From the NCBI GenBank assembly GCA_030248215.1, contig JASANG010002009.1, positions 21,597-85,596 on the forward strand: a stretch of DNA of 64,000 bases, read 5' to 3'. Source of the stretch: Enoplolaimus lenunculus (Eukaryota > Nematoda > Enoplea > Enoplida > Thoracostomopsidae). Both the position numbers and the translations under genes were made by a program. The notes under the pieces were generated by a model that worked only from the letters and a program-made list of their open reading frames with translations, was not told the origin of the DNA and made no database searches. Shown in pieces: positions 54,945 through 64,000 of the stretch. The stretch's first letter is position 1, and every line of letters begins with the position of its first letter.

Positions 54945-56974
54945 CATTTTCTTTTATCAGAACGGCACATGTTTAATCATAGGGTCCTGCCTACAGAGAA
55001 ACAAGAGAACGATAAAGTTAGAGTTTGAGAATGAGGCTTAAGATTAGGCCTAAACCATTGTAATGTTTTTTTTTGCTCTGAAGGGGGTAACTAGTCACTC
55101 TTGTCACCCTTCCGGGTCCGCTCCCAATAATGTCATGGGAATCGATACACCATGGAGTGCGCGCGTACCGGGTCCAAAAATTTGATGGGATTGTCGGACT
55201 ACCCACTCCTCGAGTTGGCCACTTTTAGGGGCTGCTTATTAAAATAGTGTGTTTTTTGATCATAGCAATCTGCTTATGGGTCAGGGTATTTCCTTTAGAG
55301 CAACAAGTTGAATTTAGAATGGTTAAGAAACAAAAATTAATGTTCGGAAACTCAAAAAAGCGCAAAATCGAGTTTTGGATTTCCGAAATAGAACATTTCG
55401 TTTCGGAGTTCCGGATAAATATCCGTCAAGAATTGCCGAATATCCGTATATGAAGAAATATCCGTTGCCTATCACTACTTTTACACCCTCCTAAAAGGTT
55501 TAGCCGCCGTAGCAAGGTTAGCTGGCTACGAGCGTGTATCTCAATCGGCTCCTACGCGTTTTGTTTCAATTTTAGAGTGGTTCTTTCCATTCAAATATGA
55601 TATTTAATCAGTTTTATTGTCGGTTTTGTCCAGGTGCATCGCTGGGTTAGCACAGCAAATACGGGATAGTGTTTCAATGCAAATACTCATCATAATCCGA
55701 TAGATCTCCAATTAAAATAAGAGCCGCGGCAATTTTGGTAGTGAAATTTTGCATAGTTTTCCAAAATTTATCTGTTTGGCGCGTTTCGTTTTATTAACTT
55801 AACGCACAGTTTTGAGGAAAGAACTGCCGAGATGTAAAAAAAACAACACTTTACAGATATTTGCTAAAGTTAACAAATTAAACATAATTTTAACTACTTC
55901 ATTTCACCTCACCTCCGGCTCATGTGACGATTCGGACCGACGCAATGCTGTTAACCAGTCTGCATTGGTTTTACATCACTGTTGTTTTGCTACATCTTAC
56001 AATCGTTATTTGGCCCTAGGCCAATCTGCTGGCCTCAATAGCAGATTGGCCTACGACATATATACGTAACTGCGTAACCCTAAAATTTTCTGTCAGTTCA
56101 TTCCTAATATTAAATTCTTATGAATTTGATAACATTCTTTTCTGCTATTTTTATGAGTTTCAAATTAAATTTTGATTAATTACTTTCCGACACACGATAT
56201 TAATAATACTGAAATTTGAAACTTTCGAGACTGTGTCGCCAAAACATTGTTTTGGAGGGCAGATTTGTAACTTTTACAATAAATTTTGCGTTTCAGTTGA
56301 CCGAAAACAAACATTTTTCGACGCCAGACTGTGCCCTTTGTTCGCGTTTTGATGGCATCTGTTGAAGTTGGCATTTATATATCCTAGTCGTTTCATTAGG
56401 ACCAAAATGAAGGCTGCTGTAGCCCAAGCACAGTCTACATTGAAAGACCATATAATCAGGCTGTAACTGTATAGTAAAAATAACGAAAACAGATAATTAT
56501 CGAATTAACGGAAACAGAAAACGGATATTGACGTATCAATGTATAAAAATCTTTCATTTTCTAGGTACAGTTTAGGAATGCAAATATTTTATTTTGTTGT
56601 TTTTGCTTGATCAAACATTTTACCAGCTGTGTAACGCGTCAATTTTGAGATAAACTTAAATTCTTGTAACAATGAAGCTATAAGTATATACTGTTAGCGG
56701 GGTAGCCTGGGTAAGGTTAGCAGTAAGGAAAATGTTGGTCCTTTCAAGAAAAGTTTTACTTTTAAGCTTAATTCTCGTCAAATTACATTTTTGGTCTTCA
56801 AGGAACTGTAGAACCAGGGTTGATCGTGTCGGCAAAGCCCAACGGACAAAACAGGTTTTTTGTTTATTTCGGTTTTTAAGAAGAAGTGAAAAAACGGGAA
56901 AAACAGAATAAGCTTTTTTAAAACATATATTAATTTTGGATGTAGTAACGGTTTGATTGGATATACTCGTTATC

Positions 56975-57460
56975 GAATCCAGAGTGGGGAGAGGGCGTAC
57001 GCCCCCATCAGAATTTTTGTGATGAAATAGTAAGGTCTCTATCTTGCAATTTTCCCATTCAGAAAAATTTTTTGGTGATAAAATGATAAGGTCCACCCTA
57101 CCTTACAATTTTTCCCTTAGAATTTTTTTGTAAGAGGCTCATGTAAAGATCAGGGATCGAACGTTTATCTGTGGGACTGCAATAGTGTAAGCTTAGAGCT
57201 TTAGACTATGTTTTTGCTTGGCTTAGGCTAGGTTTAGGCTTAGAAATATGCTTATATTAATACTGTTCCGCCTCTGTTCATTACATTGGTCCAAAAAATC
57301 CCTAATTATTTCCTCAGAAATTTTTTGTGATAAAATGATAACGTCGCTACATTAAAATATTCCGTCTCAGAAAATTTTTACTACCTTACAATTTTTGTGT
57401 TTCTAACATTTGAGCCGCCGCCCTCACCGCCAAAAATTCGTGGATCCGCCGCTGGATTTA
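56975..57460. mobile_element. CGGCGGATC-family element interrupted by a TTAGGC-type element
   Basis: Contains the same TTTTATCAC/ACCTTACAATTTT units as 677-975 and ends GTGGATCCGCCGCTG near 57455. A TTAGGC-type element sits inside it at 57136-57292. Confidence 0.5.
57136..57292. mobile_element. TTAGGC-bearing element nested in the 56975-57460 element
   Basis: Starts GGCTCATGTAAAGATCAGGG and ends TTCATTACATTGGTCC, with family interior TTAGGCT units and AATATGCTTAT. Confidence 0.6.
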
Positions 57461-58997
57461 CTAGACGTGTTTGTTGCTTGTGTTCACTATAGCCGCAATA
57501 GCGTTGTATTGGAAACACATACACAATTTCTATTGATTCGACGAGACCTAATCTTATACTTACGACGTTTTTACTGATAAACATTTTACTTCTCGGATCT
57601 GCAAATGATATATTTTTAATTTCGTTGTTTTTACTTGATCACACGCTCTCAGCTGTGTATGTAACGCGTTTCAAGTTTGAAATAAACTTCATGGTTAAAT
57701 TCGTGTACTTAATGAAGCTACAAAGCCTGTTAACAGTTTTGGGCCGAACTCAATCCTACAGGTTCGCTGTAAATTTTGGAGAGTTGATTAATGGTTTATT
57801 TCTGAGTTAATAACAGTAACCACTGACTCACTATGAGCTGATATAATTCGTGGTGTGAGGTGATTAATTAACAGAATGATTTCAATAACCAATAAACTCG
57901 CAATTCTGAGTTCTGCAAGACCTAATTCAGCATCAGTAATTCAACTCTTTCTGAATTAGAATTAATTCACTGGAATTTACAGTGTTTGCGGCCAGATAGC
58001 TGGCAGATAATATTTTTTAAATATCTTGCACTTTCGTGGGATGCACCCTATACATGTTTATGTGTTGTTAAATCTTGAACTATACTTAGTAAAACAGTCA
58101 TATGATTCTTTTAGTATAATTTTGGCACCAAATTTTAGCATCTAATGTCTTTACATTGGTTAAGGCACGGTTCACTTTTTCCGGTCGATTCAATTGTCCT
58201 AAAAAACCACCCAGCTTGCATGTCATTTGAAGTTGCCGTACGCGTTTCTTGAAGCTTTCTGTCCCTCCTAGCCAGGGCCAAAGCAGCCACCCCCATACCC
58301 CCCTTTTGGGGGCCCTCACCCCTAAAGACTCCCACCCTAACTGGTTAACACAAAATCCGTCAAAATTTTATAACGCACCTGGCTTCTCGCTCGCTTTGCT
58401 GGCGAGTTTAGGGAAAACTCGCACCCCTGTCTGCTCCGGCACTGCTTCTAGCAAGATGAGCTGGCTGTGGGCGGGTATATTCCTATCCTAAACTTTCTCA
58501 GAATCATTCCTTATTGGCGATTGCTGCTACCATGTGAAATTCAATTTTCGTTTCGAAACAATTTGCATTTTCTGTATCAATTTCCATATATTAAGTAACG
58601 TCAAAAAAACTAAAATTATTTTAAATGCTGAAATATATGAAAACTGCTATAAAATATGAAAAACATATATATTTACACTTTTCAGGACTTTGTAAGATTT
58701 TTCACAAGGAAAGAACATGGCCCTGTGGTTGGCTGCCGTGTGAAATTTAATTTTTGTTTCGAAACGCATCTAAATTTTTTATATCGATTTTGATAAATAG
58801 CGTAAACTAAAACAGCGTCAAATGCTAAATTTGCAAAAAAATGTATGTAAACCGTAAATTACAAAATATTAAAAAAATTGCTATGTGAAAACAGATTAAT
58901 GAGTAGATATTAACAAAGAATTTTAGTATTTTCATATTTGGGGTTTCAAGTAATTGAATAAAAGTTAATTTTAAGATCGCTGCTTTTAATTAACATG

Positions 58998-59160
58998 CAC
59001 TGTAAATTTCAATGAGTTGATTTTAACTCAGAATGCTTTTGAAACACTCAGTCTGAGTTAGGACTATCAGAACGCAGAAGTTTGAGTTGATTCAATTGAT
59101 TGTGAGTTAATTAATCCTCGCTAGCTGAATCGATTAATCAACTCATTGGAATTTACAGTC
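58998..59160. mobile_element. CACTGTAAATTTCA element with GAGTTGATT arms
   Basis: Ends CACTGTAAATTTCAATGAGT and CTCATTGGAATTTACAGT. Related pieces at 57845-57984 and 3391-3538 keep the GGAATTTACAGTG or TGAAATTTACAGTG end. Confidence 0.6.
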
Positions 59161-59282
59161 TGTGAGGTTCTTGTCTTTCTTGGAAATACGTTTTTTACAT
59201 TAGATTTGGTCAAAATATAGCTTCCTTTGCTTTTTTAATTTCGTGAAGTGTTTTATGTTTTGTTCTTGGGGGTCTAAATGTG

Positions 59283-59325
59283 GATGTCTGTCCGACCGTC
59301 CGTCTATCTGTCTGTCCATCCGAAA
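59283..59325. repeat. Degenerate TCTGTCCG tetranucleotide-type repeat
   Basis: TGTCTGTCCGACCGTCCGTC then CTATCTGTCTGTCCATCCG. Short and imperfect. Confidence 0.6.
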
Positions 59326-59708
59326 TGAATAAGAGGAACCACTGAACCGTTTTTGATAAACTTTTGTTGTTTGAAAGCCGATTATCCTCGAGTGTTGACA
59401 TCGCATTGGGGTTACAAAATTTTAACACGTTTAGTAGCTACAGGATAATTTGCGTAATTAGTTAAGCGTAATTTAGGACTTTTATATTATTTCACTGATT
59501 ATTTGGATTAGAAGCAATCTAAGCTCTGCAGTAAAGGTTTTGTGGATGCGACGAATCTGAATAAATTGTCTATAAACCTTCAAAACTAATAATTGAATAA
59601 TTAGCTAACAGCTAATATGCATATTAGCTTAATTGATAAGGCTTATATAATTACGACTTTTTAAATTATTTCACTAATTATTAGGTTATACTGAATTGTT
59701 TATGGGTG

Positions 59709-59917
59709 CACTGTAAAAAATACTGAGTCAAATTGACTCTCTCCGAAATAGGCTCTACGGGACTACGCAAACTGAGTCAAATTCGACTCTACCAGAGTCA
59801 AACGTGCGACTTAGTGAGTTGAATTTGACTCTGGCGGAGTCGAATTTGACTCAGTTTGTGTAGTCCCGTAGAGCCTATTTCGGTGAGAGTCAATTTGACT
59901 CACCATATTTTGCAGTG
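59709..59917. mobile_element. Near-perfect hairpin element rich in TGAGTCA
   Basis: Ends CACTGTAAAAAATACTGAGT and CACCATATTTTGCAGTG; arms carry CTCCGAAATAGGCTCTACGG. Same family as 15596-15815. Confidence 0.75.
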
Positions 59918-60860
59918 TGCGAGGAATCTAAAGAAAAACCCGCCCCCTTGGAAAATTTTTTGCCCCCCCCCCCCCAGAAAAATTTCAAATTTGCTTGTAA
60001 CTCAACGAAAATCTTTGTATGTTCCTCCTGAAAGAATATTAGCCCCCCCACAGCAAGAAGAGCTGGCTACGGGCCTGGAAGAAAGACTGGACTGTATCCA
60101 AGCGAGGACTTTGCTTAAATGATACAGATTCGTGTTGATTCGTAGTGTAGACTACGACCTTCCGTATAATACTGTTTTTCTTCGTTTCTCTGTACACATT
60201 TTGCTCGGAAAATATTAATGTCTCAAACGTTGCAGTCGGTATTTAGCATTTATACGCAAATTTATTTAGCATAAATTGTGAAATAAATTTAAAGCAATTA
60301 CGACCTCTAAACAAATTGTAGATACATATTTAGAGACGCAACAAACGACCGACACGTCCCCCCTCCGCAAAGCGATGTGTATTTAATGTAGCGTTTTGAT
60401 AAAACATGAACCCATGAACGCCGCCCGAAATCTAGGTTTGGGTACCTGAGTTGGGTTTTGACCAAAACGATGAACGCGACAATGTCATACCATTAAGCAG
60501 TATATTTACACTATATGCAATTATATAAATAATTATTATGGAACCCATGAGGTGCACCTATGCCCCCCTGTGCATACGGTGTCCACTCGTTCAACCTTTA
60601 ATTTCCAAATTATCACAGCACGCAAGTTTGATCTGCAGAATTACCAATAAATACATACCACACTTCTTCAAGTCTTTAAGAATTATGATTATTTATTTTA
60701 AAATTTAATATCTGTTGCCTATAAGTTGTAAATTAGCAATTTTTTTCATGGGAAAATACGTTTTGAAATATGCTGCTTATTCGCCGAAGCTATTCTTCAG
60801 ACATTTCGATCATTAAAATTGAAATTAGTTTGGTTTCAAATTTAATAGAGATCGCATTCG

Positions 60861-61164
60861 TTAAGCCGTATTTACACGTGCAAGATTTTGCAGCAAAAAC
60901 TTGCACGTACAACTTGCACGCGCCAGTTAGGTCACAAAGCAGCTTTGAAGTTCGTTGCAGCTGCAATTTATTCACTGGAATTCACGCTATTTAATTTAAT
61001 TCGCACCTGTGAACGCAAATGGAAGTTGGTTCAATTGCTTGCACCTGCAGTTTGATTGTTCAATCGGAACGTTCCTTGGAAAATACTTGCAGCTGCAAGT
61101 ATTTCGTGCAGGTTACAGCTGCGAATTTTCTCTCCAAAAACTTGCACGTGTGAATGGAGCTTAA
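60861..61164. mobile_element. TTAA-flanked inverted-repeat element with GCAAGTT motifs
   Basis: TTAA at both ends, termini TTAAGCCGTATTTACACGTG and GCACGTGTGAATGGAGCTTA. The interior is filled with GCAGCTGCAAGT-type words. The TTAA target suggests a piggyBac-like mover (inference). Confidence 0.65.
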
Positions 61165-64000
61165 TTGTTTTCTATTTAAAGCAGGAAAAAGTTAGTAGGT
61201 TTGTCGATCGTAAACAACCTGCTTATAGTTAGTGATGAGGTTCGAACTTGCTTGTTTATCTCTGCTGTTTAACGAGGAAAACCTCGGAAGGGGGAAGCCA
61301 CGTTTGGCAAACCCAGGATTTTAACCCCCTAAAACGGCAAAGAATTTATAGAAATTAATTTGAGTAGACATGGCATATCTGGTGAAATTTGCACCTTGTA
61401 AAGTATCAAAATCATTCGCTATATTTGTATGATGTATTATACTGCTTTTCGTACAATTTAGCTTCTCATATATCTTCGTTAATTATTTCACACTTAAATT
61501 TACTTAAGGTTAAGTTTTTTGAGGTCTTCGGTATGGTTTCAGTTGAAAAAAATGTGAAAAATGTCGGCATTTTAAACATGAATATACACTTCGTGAATTC
61601 CACTGTCAAATTGAAAAGTTCAATTTGTTCGTTAGCAACGGCGAATACAGCAATTTTGTGTGAACAATGAATGATTCGTAGTCTTTTTTAATGTGACGGA
61701 AACTGAAAATCGTTTTTCAAATTTTGACCCCTTTCACACTTAAAACCACCAGAAGCAAACTTTAATTGATGCCCTAATTCAACAAATTTCAAGTGATATA
61801 TTAGCGGCGGAAACTTTAATTGATCGCCAAATCTTACACGGCGGCTCCTGATTGAGTTATTTGGCCAATGAAAGACGGTCATATATACAGTGTAATATTC
61901 GTAACGTTTTCTAAACCCAATTTGAACCGCAAAAATTCGCACCAATCCTACCAGAGTCAATTATCACTCATGTGATTAGAGTAGTCGAGTTCAGTAAATT
62001 TAAATATAACCTAATTTAAAGATACTTAAATAAACTAGCTAAGTAATTGTCAATATTATTGCTTTTAAATTTTGAATGCCAAAATGTTTGTGTAAATTTA
62101 CTTAACAAATAAATGTAAAACTAAACGCGTTACCATTGAAGTCGTTCGTAATATTTACACGAGGATGAACCGTTGTTCGTCGACAATTCTTGGTTTCAAT
62201 GCTTGTGTCAGTAGAGAACTCCAGTTTGTTTCAGCAGTGAACAAATGAAACGTGAAAAACTTGCTGATGTTGGCAAAATTGGATTGCAGAATAATTTCTA
62301 CTTATATGTGCTGTTACTTTTTTATTTTGAATATATATAAATATATAAAAATAATATTATATATATATAAATATATAAATATATATACATATATATACAT
62401 ATATATATATACATATATATACATATATATTGTTTTACTTTACACGCCAAAATTAAACTACTTCTGCATTTTAATTTTAAATATAACAGAAGGTGAACGG
62501 TCATTATGAACAATTTGATGTATATATATCTTTAAGAAATCGTATTTCAGACAGACAGTAAAATGTTTTTATTAACCGGGAGACATTAATTATTAGAACC
62601 TAAAAGTTGTCGACAAAATGGGAAATGTGCCACTGAGTCAATAGTTTGTGATTTTTTCAATAGATTCTCTTATCATTAATATATTTGAATCAAGTAAAGT
62701 TTCTCCAACAATAAAAATTTAAGCTTCTGATCAAATAACGGTTTCAATTATAGATTTTATCGTTTTATTTGTTGTAGGGGTACTTTAATCAAACTATTAA
62801 ATATTGCAACTCGCACACTCTGTTTAAACTTAATTTCGAGCACATTTAAGGCGACGCTGTCGAACGATGGCTTATTTGACTGTTTTAAATTTAAATCTGG
62901 ATCCAAAGTGTCAAATGTTCTTTCTGCTCAAATCGAATTTTTGTTGAAATCATGCAAGCAGCAACAAAGTTGGCCTTTTAGTGAATTTTAATTGAAATTT
63001 TAAATTAACAAAATCAAAAATGTAACTGCAGTTACGGTAGGCCTTAATAAATCAAGATAATTCTTTCTCTATCGATTCCATGATATCCGATACGGTCTCG
63101 GTTTTTAACAATAGCCTAAGCGAAGTAGATTTAACTAAATTCGTCAAGTTCGACCGAAACTAATAGGTTAAATATTAGTGGATTTCGTTCCGTTTCTAGC
63201 GTTAATTTTATTGAGCACCAAAATGCTGTTGTGTTTCAATTTTTCTGTATTTGTAATTTCTTCATGTATTCCAATATTTACTGCTTAATAAACAAATACA
63301 AATACAAAATGCAAATCTTTTCATGAGTTGTTTCCGGCGACCGGCCGCTCCAAAATTTTCAACTTCTTAATAGTTTGATCCGTTTTATGTTAAAACGCCG
63401 TATGTCGCCTACTAAATCTTTTCATACATGGTTGAAAATTTAAAATTTTAATATTTTCGTGCACCTGCACACAAGCCATTGAACGTCTTATAAAATTGCA
63501 ATTCAACAATTAACCCAATGCGATTGCAAGTGGATATAACGTCAGATAGTAGTGCAGTCAGCATATGCACCATCTGCAATTTGAAGGAACGCACTGCGTT
63601 TCGCTGTTATTGACTCAAGGTTTTAAACAAAATCTTGCAAATTCGTTGTTTGAGTTTGAACATCGCAGTGCATTGAAATGTGAATCGGTTGCTTGAAATG
63701 GTTTGCAGTAAATTTTGCTCGAGTTTTAGTTGAGCCAAGCGAACGTAGCTGTAGAATGAATAGGATGAATAGGAGTTGTATAACCAAGACAATAACGTGT
63801 TTATGGTTTAGTCAAAGCTACGATTTTTATTTAAGTACGGTGTGAGAATCGAAAAATTGACTGAAAGTTTTGGTTTATTAAAGTTTTCATACTTAGAAAT
63901 CGTGTCAATGACGCACGTTAGAAATATGGTTTACATAGTTAAATAGCGTTTTGATAAGCAAGCGATTCATTTTAGAGTTTTTCCGTTTGCACAAAACGGG
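61165..64000. other. AT-rich DNA to the right edge, no gene seen
   Basis: Apart from the microsatellite at 62327-62432, no repeat family, RNA gene or exon-like frame stood out. 60080-60860 is similar. Confidence 0.4.
62327..62432. repeat. TA/ATACAT microsatellite
   Basis: About 100 bp of ATATAT with regular ATACATAT and AAATATAT variants. Confidence 0.9.

Larger units (their letters stand above)
53600..58997. other. Repeat-rich region downstream of Hsp70 gene B, no gene seen
   Basis: Between the elements listed separately, the sequence is AT-rich and lacks coding signs. 55005-55230 and 58260-58440 have GC-rich patches that look like repeat fragments. Confidence 0.4.

Noticed and set aside
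56656-57096. 146-codon minus-strand ORF
   Set aside because: Partly overlaps a CGGCGGATC-family element (from about 56975) and has no recognisable domain.

Overview
The window is animal nuclear DNA. The genes have GT-AG introns, the Hsp70 proteins end in the animal cytosolic EEVD tail, one gene is TMEM198-like, and small inverted-repeat DNA transposons are very dense. The sequence is AT-rich. The phylum cannot be fixed from what is visible. Interspersed TTAGGC arrays recall the nematode telomere unit, but here they sit inside mobile elements, so they do not identify the organism.

Layout. At 4.4-10.6 kb lies a TMEM198-like membrane protein gene on the minus strand, with five exons recovered and the start codon not found. 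From 10.6 to 32.5 kb I see no convincing gene, only repeats, many of them nested. From 32.6 to 53.3 kb two nearly identical cytosolic Hsp70/Hsc70 genes lie head to head, their start codons about 2.5 kb apart: gene A on the minus strand (32638-44881) and gene B on the plus strand (47390-53272). Each has 11 coding exons with the same intron positions and phases, and both look intact (649 and 654 aa). From 53.6 kb to the end I again see only repeats and unassigned AT-rich DNA.

Main observations. (1) Intron 10 of Hsp70 gene A holds an in-phase 390-bp open exon with a 3' splice site and an AATAAA overlapping its stop. It could replace the EEVD tail with 129 basic, Ser/Gln-rich residues. (2) The two Hsp70 genes share a 702-bp block with no mismatch that crosses exon 2, all of intron 2 and exon 3, plus a second 201-bp block, while other introns differ greatly in length; this is a gene-conversion pattern. 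(3) Intron 10 has a GC donor in both copies. (4) An inverted-repeat transposon family carries internal TTAGGC arrays and makes 8-bp target duplications. (5) A hAT-like element next to a TMEM198 exon has duplicated the splice donor as its target site.

The three genes do not form a pathway. The Hsp70 pair probably supplies cytosolic chaperone from two tandem-inverted loci that exchange sequence. TMEM198 is an unrelated neighbour.
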